In this document: positions 23,043-34,817 of the stretch, one piece after another | How positions within the stretch are numbered: the first letter of the stretch is position 1 | Layout: each line of letters opens with the position of its first letter | Assembly: GCA_037349105.1 (NCBI GenBank) | Contig: JAYJMM010000120.1 | Span: 5,956,001 to 6,020,000 of the forward strand | Reading direction: 5' to 3' | DNA from: Limnomonas spitsbergensis | Taxonomy: Eukaryota; Chlorophyta; Chlorophyceae; Chlamydomonadales | Length of the DNA stretch: 64,000 nucleotides | The notes under the pieces: generated by a model | What the model was told of the DNA's origin: nothing | Seen by the model: the letters and a program-made list of their open reading frames with translations, nothing else | The model's database searches: none | Made by a program: the position numbers and the translations under genes

Positions 23043-24125
23043 CGGCCCGTTTCTAATTGACTGCGGAACTCCTCCGCAGGCACTGTCGTACAGAAACGGG
23101 GTATGCGGAACTGCTCCGCAGGCCTTTAGAAGACCCACGTGCGGCCTTTTCTCCGAGCCCCCCCCCCTCCTCGGAACTTCCACAGTCTGCGGAAAGATTT
23201 TAGGCCTTATACTGATATTAATTATGTATTAGAATCGCCATTTTCTTCCCATGGCCGTATCGGGTGGTGGTCGTGTAAGCGACCATGGAAATGGGCCGCG
23301 TCAAGCCTTTCATGAAGCACAGCGAGCGAATCAGCAGATGCAGCAGAGCAGGTAGAAATGTGGCATGGTGTCGAGCAGGACTTAGTCGACTCGAAAGAAT
23401 AGGAGATCGACACCAAAGCGATTCAAAATCGGCAGCCATGCATGTGTACGACCTATCCCCTGGACACTCACGCTCCACAGGGGTCGATCAGAAACGACCT
23501 CGTCCGCATGACATACAGCACGTTTCTGATTGGGACCCCAGAAAAAACGTGTACGACGGTCTTCTGGTCTTCAGAAGTTCCCAGGTGTGGTGTTTCTGCA
23601 AACAACCCGGAGCCTGACACCGGAACGTGAGGGCGCGTAATCTTGCTTGGTTCAGGGTTTACTGCGATATTGCCGAATGTGTGCCTAAAAGTTATCTGCG
23701 CTGTTGCTGCTGCTTCTGCTGCTGCTGATGATGATAATGATGATGATAGGGATGACTCCCTCGCGGAGTGGCCAAGGCCGAGGCGGGCCGCGGCCTTTAG
23801 TTCTGCAGGGCGGCCCCCAAGACTACCGTCCGATAAGATTATGGGAAGAAAAATGCGGCGATTCTTATTTGTAAATAAAAGCCTTCCGAAGGCCTAAATA
23901 CACTCCGGGTCCTTTGGAATTTCCGGGGAGGGGGGGTTCCCCGGAAAAACAAGAGACGTACTGTACTACTCTTGGTGGTCTTAAGGGCCCGGAGATTTTC
24001 CGGGGTGCAGTGCTTCAGCTCAAAACAACCCGGAAACAGCCCGGAAAGTTTCCCAGGTCCAATCAGAAACGCGCTGATATGACCACCGTACATTGTTATC
24101 TCCGCAGTCAATCAGAAACGGGCTG
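23043..24125. mobile_element. TIR element, type A, carrying a nested type-B element (PIF/Harbinger-like MITEs)
   Basis: The ends are inverted copies: CGGCCCGTTTCTAATTGACT on the left and the complement of CAGCCCGTTTCTGATTGACT on the right. TTA flanks both sides (23040-23042, 24126-24128), a 3-bp target duplication as made by PIF/Harbinger transposons. Inside, a second element begins near 23517 (CAGCACGTTTCTGATTGG) and ends near 24076 (complement of CAGCGCGTTTCTGATTGGAC), flanked by ATA on each side. Removing it leaves about 520 bp, close to the 559-bp type-A copy at 60689-61247. Neither encodes a transposase, so both are non-autonomous. The subterminal DNA holds hairpins such as TGCGGAACTCCTCCGCA. 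Confidence 0.78.
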
Positions 24126-24129
24126 TTAA

Positions 24130-26420
24130 CTACCAGCCACACTACCTGCCTGAATAGTACTAGCCTCTCTAGCAACCCTGGGGCACTCGCTCGTCCGCCG
24201 GTCGTTGAGGCACTGGCTAGATTCGACCGCTCGTGGTTCTGTCATCGTCATTGTGACGATTTCAGCAAAATCGGAACATTCCTTTTCTTTCTTCCATGGC
24301 ACTGATGCGCATTAATCTCAGCTCGAAGCAAGTAGCTACTACCGGTCCGTAATAAATGTAGACATAGCAGGTTGCTAGGTTGCCCGTATGTATGCAGGCG
24401 TAGAGACCTGCATACATGCGGTACGGGATTGCAGGCCTCGAATAAAAAATATAGAAACAACATGAACTACCGGGTTTCGCTCGTCTGCTGACCCCTGCTT
24501 GGTATTGTACCTGGAACTGAGTGTATCCGGTACTGTATCTGTAGTTCTGTACTACTGAGTGTATCTGGTACGCGTCCTACTAGTCCTACTCACGCACTTG
24601 TATGTCAACATCTGCAAACTAAGCGTCAGAGGCAACAGTCGATGGAGAACTTTGAAAACTTACTACTGTCACGATGTATTAGGTAAGGCCACGCTTAATT
24701 GCCAAACTAAGCTTCACGTGGTGGGACTGAGATGGGAGGAAAAAGGGGGCGCCGATGGCCGGTATGTAGGTGGACCCCGGCGGGGTCCAGACGAATAAAT
24801 TCTTATTAGCTACAAGATACGATGCTATGTTCGTGCATGTCGTCTCAAATATGCGGATTCGGCTTGTGTTGAAAACGATTTGACCAGTACCGATACGACC
24901 GACATCATCAGGGCCTAGAGCCAGTGCGCGATGGCTAGCGCTAGACTCCCTGGCTTATGCATGGGCGCATCATGGCCAGCTGTATGAAAGTTCGTGCTTC
25001 GGTAAAAAAATGCGATAATTTTCGTGTCATTCGTAGAAAATATCAAGTTATGGTAATTTGTACAAATCCTTAACTACCCAAGATGAAAAAAAGATTCTCC
25101 CCCCGCCCCCGTCCCCCCTACCTCATGCAAAAAGAAGGGGGCCGGGGACTCCAAGATTAAGCAGAAAAGTTTTTTTTTGCATGGTCGGGCGGCTAGGTTT
25201 AAAAAAAAGGCATTGGGCAGCTGGCTGCATGCATTCCATTGATAGCCATGGCTTTAGGCATAATACCTTATTACATGAATGTCATATGGACACATGGCCG
25301 TTCTAGTAACTTGCGGACTTACAACAGACTTACCAATGACTTCCAAGCCTATCCTACCGACCATCTAAGCCATGGCGAATATGGTGCATGGCATGAAGCC
25401 ATGAAATTTTGGGGTCAGCTGCACTGAAGGTTTAACAGCGAAACCAACTAGGCTGTTATGCCTTGATGCATCCGTCATCATATACCGTATCTGGAACATG
25501 GACTGTATAATGGCACAGCACCGACTGGTCCCCTGCTAACTAGTGGCATCCATTCAAGATGACAAGGAGGAACATGTCCTCCACTTCCCACTGTTGCATG
25601 CATGCCTCTCCCAGGCCCCTAGATGGCTTCAGTTACTTGTCAGCCACCTCAACTGAAAGGCAGTAGCGGGCACTGCCACAGTGCCCTTGCTGATGCTACA
25701 AGCCGGCAGCATGTTCTGCTTCTTTGAGGACAGAATGGAGCATGATGAGAAGGACAGGATGGAATGGCATGCCAACCGGCTCTATCTCATCAAATTGTCT
25801 GCTTCTGCTGCCCCTCCCCTGTTGTTATGTCAGTATTCATATAGTAACGTTATCTGGCACTTCAGGGATTTTGAGTTTAGAACTAGGCGATGATGAGGCC
25901 ACGTGGAAAGTGGGGCAGGGTGGTATACCATAATGGTGTTTTGGTGTAAAAGGTCAGCAGCGCTACCCTACGGCTACGCCATCTGGACCCATGCATCATG
26001 TCAATAACATACCATCTCTAGGCCATGCTGAAAAGGCTCGGCTGCATTAGTGCCCGACTGTCTGGTCAGACGGAAAATGAAACTGAAGGCTTGAGGAGAA
26101 AGGAAGGAAAGTAACATGTTGACAATTCCCGGGATATCGGACACTTCCAGATGGAAATACTTATTGCAAAGGCCTCTTGAGAAGCTGAAAAAGGCAATGC
26201 ACCCAAGCTACCAACTCTATCTTTTATTAGCATGGCACTTGTCATGTGCCAGCTCTGTTACAGCGCCCCTTAGTTGTTCATCTGTTCATCAGCTAGTGGA
26301 AACCCGCGATAGTTATCCAGTTGTGTTCATCGTGGAATGGAATGGCAAATTATTGAACCACTCTGAAGCTAAGCATGGGCATCCAAAACAGACCAAGGAG
26401 GAGATGGCGGGTTATAAACA
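24130..26420. other. No gene recognised
   Basis: Short plus-strand frames at 25681-25893 and 26116-26433 sit next to possible splice sites and have normal amino-acid composition, so they may be exons of an unrecognised gene. A poly-C rich stretch lies at 25098-25118. Nothing else stands out. Confidence 0.3.
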
Positions 26421-26439
26421 CTCTCCATGCTGACCCTAA

Positions 26440-27550
26440 TTGATGATGGTCTGCAGAACAGTGTCCACTTGGTCAAATCAAGACCCCTCCCCTACCTATA
26501 CCACCTGGCCAAATCAAGACCACCCTCCTACCCACACTACCTGGTCAAATCAAGACCAATCCCCTACCCACGCTACCTGGTCAAATCAAGACCACTCCCC
26601 TACCCACACTACCTGGTCAAATCAAGACCACTCCCCTGTCCACATAGCCCACACTACCTGGTCAAATCAAGACCAGTAGACCACTCCCCTGCCCACTCTA
26701 CCTGGTCAAATCAAGACCACTCCACTGCCCACACTACCTGGTCAAATAAAGACCACTCCCCTACCCACACTAGTACCTGGTCAAATCAAGACCACTCTCC
26801 TACCCACACTACCTGGTCAAATCAAGACCACTCCCCTGCCCACACTACCTGGTCAAATCAAGACCACTCCCCTGCCCACACTACCTGGTCAAATCAAGAC
26901 GCCTCCACAACCCACACTACCTGGTCAAATCAAGACCACTCCCCTACCCACACTACCTGGTCAAATTAAGACCACTCCACTGCCCGCACTACCTGGTCAA
27001 ATCGAGACGCCTCCACTACCCAAACTACCAGGTCAAATCAAGACCACTCCCCTGCCCACACTACCTGGTCAAATCAAGACCACTCCCCTGCCAACACTAC
27101 CTGGTCAAATCAAGACCACTCCCCTGCCCACACTACCTGGTCAAATCAAGACCACTCCCCTGCCCACTCTACCTGGTCAAATCAAGACCCCTCCACTACC
27201 CACACTACCTGGTCAAATAAAGACCACTCTCCTACCCACACTACCTGGTCAAATCAAGACGACTCCCCTGCCCACACTACCTGGTCAAATCAAGACCACT
27301 CCACTGCCCACACTACCTGGTCAAATCAAGACCACTCCACTGCCCACACTACCTGGTCAAATCAAGACCACTCCACTACCCACACTACCAGGTCAAATAA
27401 AGACCCCTCCACTACCCACACTACCTGGTCAAATCAAGACCACTCCCCTACCCACACTACCTGGTCAAATCAAGACCACTCCCCTACCCACACTACCTGG
27501 TCAAATCAAGACCACTCCCCTACCCACACTACCTGGTCAGATCGAGGCCA
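26440..27550. repeat. Minisatellite with 36-bp units
   Basis: The unit is CACTACCTGGTCAAATCAAG followed by ACCACTCCCCTGCCCA, repeated about 30 times with few changes. Some units vary at CCCCTGCC versus CCCCTACC or carry AAATAAAG. Plus-strand frames through it (TTWSNQDHSP-type peptides) are by-products. Confidence 0.93.
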
Positions 27551-27554
27551 CTGC

Positions 27555-29260
27555 TCTATTCACACTGTTCTGGAGATTATGCAGGTTTTAGTTGATCTGG
27601 AATAACATGGGCCTGGTTGAGGGTAAGTGCAATCAAGGACGGTGAGCTGGCTACCTTGGCTTAATGGCTTCCATGGTAGCTTATTTGCTGGCATGGCTAA
27701 GAGCTGAAACCTTGGTTTCAAGGGTGGCTCACGGCATTTCCTTGCATGGCATAGCTGAGACCTAATGAAAGGCTTCTTGGGATTGAGGTAGCAGAACATT
27801 GCTTCATCGCAGCCTGGCTACAGTGTTTGTTGAGATGCCACGCCTGGAAACCTTTTGATGTCTCCCATTTCTTTGCATGCGGCGCAGCAGGTCGTGGGTC
27901 AAGCCTGAAATCATTGATGGAAAAAACGGGGTGGTGGTGGTGAGAGGGGGCATCTTTTTGAAGGGGGGAATTGGATACCTACACTGTGATTTCGACATGG
28001 GAGCGTGATGTCCTTGATCATCTGCACGTCCCGGACATGCTGGTAGGTAGCAAGAGAATGAAGTTTGTGAAGTCTGTTGTAGAGGAGAACACTCGTGGAG
28101 GTCATAGGTTCAAAGTGCATGGGGGCTCCTCCATGCCTCGTTCCTTCCTCATGGATGTGTAAGTTTTCTCTTAGGGCTGGGAGTCCACTTCCTGGACAGG
28201 TGGAAACCCTGAATCCATGAAAATAAGGATTCGCATGGGTGATCAGCCAATTAATTCAAGTGCGGTACAACTAAACGACCCAGGATGAACATCTAACGCA
28301 TGACATCTGTTCAAGAGTTGTGACAGGCTTGCGATGTACGGACATACGGTATTGGTAGAAACCAGAGGGAATGAAGACCTTGACCCCTGAAATGTTTGTT
28401 ACCGTACCGGTATTTGGGGGGCGGTTTTATGGTACTGTGGTGTAATAAATTTCATATATTGTCGCATCACGCTCAGCCCATTCAACTAGACACATGCTCT
28501 GTAATGCTCACTACTAGAATCATATCTAGCCCATGGAAATATACTTGAGAAGAGACCGAAGAGAGGCCTTCCACACCTGGAACCTGGGGCAGGTGCAAGG
28601 GCAGGGGCGATGGCAGGGTCAGATGGGGCAGGAAGGTTAATACGTGTGACAGACTGACAGGGACAGCAGGAGTGGCAGAGGTGATAGGGGTGATAGAGGC
28701 AGGTGGGGCAAATGAGGCAAATGAGGCAAATAAGGCATCACATTTAACATGGGCCGTCAGAGAAGCACATTGGAGGGCGGTTAAGCGGGGTAAACACAGG
28801 GAGGCGAAGGGCAGCAGTGGCATGCACTGAATGGGCATGGCCGCATGCATGGGCTGGGACATGGGGACGAGCATCAGCAAGCAAGCACACTGGTAGGGCT
28901 GGGGACATGTTATTTCTGAATTGGGCAAGGAATACCTACACCTATATTTTGGCTTCGTATTTTTCAATGTGTGGGAGCCATTTGTTCTTTGTTCATGCCT
29001 GGCTGTTTTGCCTATAGGGTTTTGCCGTTGCTTATATGATAAATTTGAATCCAATTTCCATCTAGATTCCCTGGACTAATTTAGGGGATTGACGACACCA
29101 TGTAAATGTTATTATATAGATATATCACAACCAAATGGTGCCGTTATCTCGTTTCGCGTCTGGCTTTTTAATGTTCCGATAGTCATGACGTTGTGCACGT
29201 TGTCGACCATTCTGATGCTGCTGGTGACATCCAGTCTAACGTGTCATGGAACCCAATCAC
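27555..29260. other. No gene recognised
   Basis: A plus-strand stretch at 27971-28162 has protein-like composition (VISTWERDVLDHLHVPDMLV) and may be an isolated exon. The minus-strand 190-aa frame at 28482-29054 is Pro/Leu/Ser-rich and unconvincing. Confidence 0.3.
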
Positions 29261-29287
29261 AGGTAGGATAGATCCTCGCCTAGGGCG

Positions 29288-32200
29288 GTGGACGAGGCTG
29301 CGCTGAATCGCCAGCGAAATGACGCTGGCCATTTTTCTCCATCCCAGCAGCAGGGCCCATGGCGAAGTTCTGGGGGGAACTTCCGCACTCTGCCTGAAGC
29401 ATCGTTCTTGGTCCCGCGCCGCAATCGGGAGCTTGGCATGCTGCATGCTGGGCAGCTGAAGCTGCTCCAGCCTGTCATGAGCAGGCTAATGCAAGGTGCA
29501 TTCAAGGGAGACCATTTGGTGGACATGGCTACGCTGCCCATGTGACAAAATCGATTAATAATATTGACTGTCTATTCGTAGGCCAGCAAGTCACCGCCGC
29601 CGTTTTCAGCGGAAATCGTCACACTGGGGACATGCAACACTTTTGGCCGCACAGGTACCAGAATCCAGCCCTTTTGGTGGCTTTGGGGCATCGTTTTAAA
29701 TCCTTTTCTGACATAAGACGTCAGCATGACACGGACCTTGCCATGTAATACTACGCAGGCTCAGGGCATTACTGAAGCAGGCTTTCAATGTGTCCCAGCT
29801 TCTGCTTCCAGGCGAGGCAGTGGTGCTACCATCTGATGCGTCACAAGCGGCATTGTGCCTGGATGTGAGTGGATGTGAAGGGTAGGCTGGGCCTGCTAAT
29901 TGGCGCAAGCACCATTTTGGATTGAAGTGTGCTACATGCCGCCATACCAACTTCAGCAGGCTGCTGTGTAGCTACCACTATGCCGATGGGGACTAATCCT
30001 GGACCAGCCTTCTGTCCAAAACCCAAGCTCCTGTGCTTGCTGCACCAGGCCCCCTTGGCCAGGTGTTATATGACAGCTGAATTGTAGCCAAAGGCGGGAC
30101 TAAAGCACCCTAAAACTAACAGGTGCAGGCTCATAGCAAACTCAATCAGAAATCGGGTTGTTTGATGAGAGTGCGAGCATCTTTGTCAATATGCATTTGT
30201 CAGGCAGAGGTTTATATATGCTGGCTGCTTGGCTGAAAGGACACATAAGATATTAGTCCTGTGGCCAGTCCTAGCCTGCATTGCTACGTGCATGCATGTG
30301 CCAAAGAGGAGTTTGAAAACAGTGTGTTGTTTGGCTGAATAGACACATGGATGTGCGTCTCGCTGCTTGTCCCGGCATAGCATCGTAAGCGCATGCATGC
30401 AACACTTGCGAGGGGTCTATGTGCTGCGTGCAGCTGTATCTCCCCGGGAACGTCGACCTTGTCTTCCTGGACTATGGACAGCAAAGCGCTGATAAGGAAG
30501 CTCCGCTAGTGTCCAGGTGGGAGCGTTTATGTAACTGTGCACCAGATCATCATTGGGGCGCCACCGGGCGACCGCTACTTGGCCACTTGGGGACAAGCAT
30601 TTACTGGCCTACGGACATTGTTCCCAGCAACAGAACTTGCTGAGCCAGCTCTCCACGGCTGTAATCCGTGATATAGCTGAATTGTAGCTGAAGCATGCTA
30701 AAATAAATAAGGGCGTATGGACAACTGACTCGTGCAGATCGGCGGCACTTTGTCTAGTTAGCGCTTGCGAACCACTCTCCTAATTCAGATGCTTTGACTT
30801 GACAAGGCCCTTTGCCCGAGAAGGCTGGAGTCCAGGCGGCTGTGTCCTCCTGATTGTCTTACCCGGACCATGGCCCCTTGCCCTGGACTCAGGGCTGGAT
30901 TTGAGCTACTCCTGCGGCGGATTCTGAGCCTGGAGAGCCAGCCTGCAGTCATCATGGTCAATGGCTTTCTGTTGGGGCAGCCAGATTCTCTTTCAGGTAG
31001 GAAAGAGCGTGGGCATGCTTAGCGACTGAACGCGCCACATGTATGCGCCATGTGGACGCTTTCCCCAAGTATGAACCGTCAGATGGCATGATGGGGCCGG
31101 AGGGTTTTGTACAGCCGAAGCTGTCGGCATTCCAAGCTTACTATTTGAAGTTACGGTATCGGTAGGATTCCGGTAGGGAATCATGAAGAATCTTGCGTCA
31201 TGCAGGAGGGCTAAGTTATGCTCTTCCTTGGCTTGGCGGCTGTTCTGAATTCCAGTCTTGCAGGGTGAGCACAAGGCTCACAGTGTATAAGTCAAGGAAA
31301 GTTTGGATTTCGGACCAGGCGTCTGAAATACTGACTGCTGTGGTCCCTGTATTGGCGTGCCGCACCTTTGCATCAGGCTGCTTCTGGTGCAATGCCGAGG
31401 CGGAGCTGCTGGAGTTCAGCAGCTATTACCGAGTGCCGGCTGTGTCCTTGAAGGCTGCAGTATTTCACCTCGTAAGGCTAGGTAAGGGAAGCCCTGCCAT
31501 GCGTCAGAGCTGGTAATATTATTTTCACATACCTTGTGCCATATTCTTGCATGATGGTGTTGTAATACAGCATGGGATAACAAATATGCTGGTATGAGCT
31601 TGTTGAAATCATACAACTGTGTGAAAGTTGCCTGGTTCTCTTGAATCCATAGGGTGTAGCAAATTTGAAGTACCGGTACAGGTAATTTCAACTTTGCATT
31701 TCGTTTAAACCCGTATTGATTTATTGATGGTTGCGCGTTCTCATGTAGGCATGCCAGGCTTCGTCTTCAATGATGCCGCACCTCCTGCAAATGCCTCCAT
31801 GGTGCTCAAGGCCGACTACAACCAGCTTGAGAACAGGTGGGTCATAGACGTTACACCTCTGGGCCCTGCTCAAACAGGCTCAGCCGCGTGGGCGCCAGAA
31901 CAGGTGGGTGTGCATAGCCCGGCAGCCCCCTGGTGATTTACTGGAACCTTGCGACCCTCTACATTTTATATGCACTTGATGCGTGCCGACTGCCGGCCCC
32001 AGTGAAGGCATTGTTTCCCTCCTCTCATTTACAACTACTGCTTACTTGTGAGCCCTACAGGGCCCTTGCGGAGCTGGTGTTCCACCTCCTCATGCATGCG
32101 ACGACGGTTCCCCGATTGGCAAAAACTCAGCCATCACAGCAAGCATCTGCGTCGCCGGCTCCTGCGAGCCTGCCGCCGGTGCAGCTGCCGCCCTCGATGC

Positions 32201-33698
32201 TGAGAGACAATTGGGAGCCGCGGGCGACCAACTGCTTCATGAGAGGGGCCATGCAGGGCATTGTCACCGATCCGCAGGTGACCAGCTAGCACTCACTTCA
32301 GCGCCATGCGCATAGCACTCTCCAATCATGCAGGGAGGGTGGGTGGTTGGCCTGAGTGGCTACTGTAATGGGGGACTCTCTCCGTGCAACATCTTTCTTT
32401 CTTCAATGACATTTTATAAGGTCTCATTTCCCAGTTGTGAGGATCTACCTCCTGGCTTGGCACGTTGGAGTACTGAAATAATAATAAAAAAGCCGTCCAT
32501 TTCCTGCCATCCTACAAACCACCTGCCTCTGCAACCGAACGCCTATTATGTCCTGGCAGGGCTTCGGGTACGGTGAAGGTGCCGCTGCTCAGGAGGGTGG
32601 ACCAGTGAGCTCTCAAAGCTCCACTAGCCAGTGGATCCTGGAAGCCAAGGGGGGCAAGGAGAGCTCGGTCTCCCTGCTCTTTAATTTAAAGGCTATCCTG
32701 CCAGGTGACCCGCAGCTGCTGAAACCACAGAAGGTGTGCAGGGCAAGGTCGTTATCATTACGTTATGTGCGTTTTTACGGTACATCAATTATAACGATAT
32801 CCATTGAGCCCTTGTTTGAAAACCCAAGTGGCTCCGCTCTGCTTACCTCCGGCGCCTCATGTCTCATGACAGGAGCTGGATGCGCGTGCTCGGGACAGCC
32901 AGGCCATGGCAACGCTGATGTACGCGGCCCATGAGGGTGCTGACTCAGTGGAAGTTTCATGTCGAGAAGGAAGCGGTGGGTCGCTGGGCTCAGCGTCGAG
33001 CTTGCCTCATGTCACGATAACTACCCTTAGCGCAGATCACCGTAAAATCGAGTCAAGCCAGTGGGGGCTAGCGATGACGGAGGAGCGCCTATTGACTGGA
33101 ATGCCTGCTGTCCCTTTCGTGATGCAGCTGCAAGTCGGCTACTCTTCGGTCTCTGGCAGTAGGCCCCAGATTGAACAAGCCATGCTGCTTGGGCCGCTGA
33201 CCGACCAAGGTTACGTCTCAATCCGACATTTTGTAACCTGAGGGCGGCCTGCCAATACCAGCCTCGTAGCCGTAAAACGAACGCTGCCTGCTGTCCTGAA
33301 TTCAGGGTGCACATGCCCCCCGGCTGTGCTGGAGAGAGACCAGCTGCAAGGATGGGGGCCACGAGACTTCTTGTTACCTCTTACAGTTTCTGAACATGAT
33401 GGGCCATGCAGAATTGACATTCGGGTAGGTGCAGCTCCCCTTTGCTGTTGGATATAGTTATGCTCGAAAGGGTCGAGAAAAATGTTTTGTGTGAAGACGT
33501 GATCTATGCTATCTGCAGCAAGGCTGGTGTTGGACAGCAGTCGTGTTTAATTGAGATTATGCACTGTACCTACTCCACTCCTGTCTGTGTCAGGTGCTCT
33601 CTGCTGAACCGAAGAGTGATCGAGTGGGCAAGGCATTTGAGCTGGCTGGTCTGATTGTTGGCAATTCTCTTATTCGAACAAGATCCACTTACACATGA
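29288..33698 (+). CDS. SGNH-hydrolase-fold protein with altered catalytic positions, 12 exons
   Basis: Phase-consistent exons: up to 29495 (5' end uncertain), 29582-29654, 29759-29864, 30434-30516, 30893-30996, 31377-31481, 31749-31836, 32061-32277, 32560-32733, 32873-32975 (end tentative), 33387-33424 and 33594-33698 (TGA). The product follows SGNH-type esterases: a block-I strand (QQVTAAVFSGNRHTGDM), a block-III strand (VDLVFLDYGQQ), a helix and strand (FELLLRRILSLESQPAVIMV), the conserved YYRVPAVSLKAAVFHL, a RALAELVFHLL helix, and a C-terminal beta-rich region ending CRIDIR-VLSAEP. Family members normally have a GGS or GDS serine in block I and a D-x-x-H before the last helix. Here those positions read SGN and LKADYNQLEN. 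The gene is spliceable throughout but probably lacks esterase activity. Introns hold dispersed repeats near 30070 and 30671. Confidence 0.68.
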
Positions 33699-34817
33699 GG
33701 TAGGTGCGGATTACCTGGGCGCCCACGCGTCCTAGCCTGTTCTGCCGGGCCGACGGCAGCAGTTGTCGTGTATGTCCCTCCTCTGTTTGCATTCTGAACA
33801 TGCTGTTGGATGATGGTGCTGCTTTGTGGGTTGTATGTCGGATGTTGCTGGTGTGTGTTGCTGGTGTGGTGGGGCGTACTGTAGGTGTTGTGCGTGTAGG
33901 GTCAATGACTTTACACCTCTGGGCCCAGAGGGACTGTTGCCTCATGCTTCCGTCTCCCAACTTCTCTCTTGAGCGCCCACGCTGCCGGGTTCTAGAACAG
34001 TGCATACCCGCTGGGGCTGTCATCGTCGACGTTAGGTAGGTGCATTAGATGGCATGGAACTCAGTTATGAACCCCTACCAGCAGATATGCAACATCCTTA
34101 ACTGAGATATTACTAGTTGTTGCATTGTTTCTTTTCAGGAGCTCTGTGAAGTCCCTACATGACTGGTGATTGATCCTCGAGAGGTGGACGATGCTGATCC
34201 GGTGGAATGACAGCATGGATCAGAAAAATGTTGCTAGGAGTAGCACGCCCGCTTGATCATGAACCATTCGTTTTGTTTGTTAAAAGCTGTATTATGTAGA
34301 AAGTGGGTCATTTGCGAGGGGGAGGGGGGGAGCAGGAAAATAAAAGGGACCCCCTATTTAGACATGGGTTGACCAGGTACTTAACTTGACCACGCACAGG
34401 AGGTCGCTGGAAAGCCATGGCCATGCCTTGGGCAGTGAGATCTTCATATCATGCAGCTTTCTCGGGGTTGAGATGTTGTTTGTAAAATGAGGTCTTGTGA
34501 AATATATCCATTCCTCATTGCTTGGCTCTCTGTACCGCAGTCACCGTTGGGCCTGAAGCATTTTAAGACAGCTATGGAAAGCTCTTGTCAAGCTCTGCAA
34601 TTTACGAAGGGGTGCTTCCAGTTGTTTTTTTACCCCCTCAGTCATTCGTTGTACACATTTCCGAGGGATACGTTTACAGGTGGATTGCTGAATCGATGTG
34701 TTTATAAATGGAGGGACTACTTCCCTTAGCGCTAGTTCTACTTAACAGTCAAAACTGACTTCACCAGATGAAAAATAGTTTTCGTTGGATTCCAGTGACT
34801 GCAGCAAGGCATCAGTT

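Noticed and set aside
26440..27550. CRISPR array
   Set aside because: Units are contiguous 36-bp repeats without unique spacers, in a eukaryotic context.
30434..30516. Tudor domain, suggested by VDLVFLDYGQ
   Set aside because: Neighbouring exons in phase (FELLLRRILSLESQPAV, YYRVPAVSLKAAVFHL) fit an SGNH hydrolase, where this is the block-III strand.
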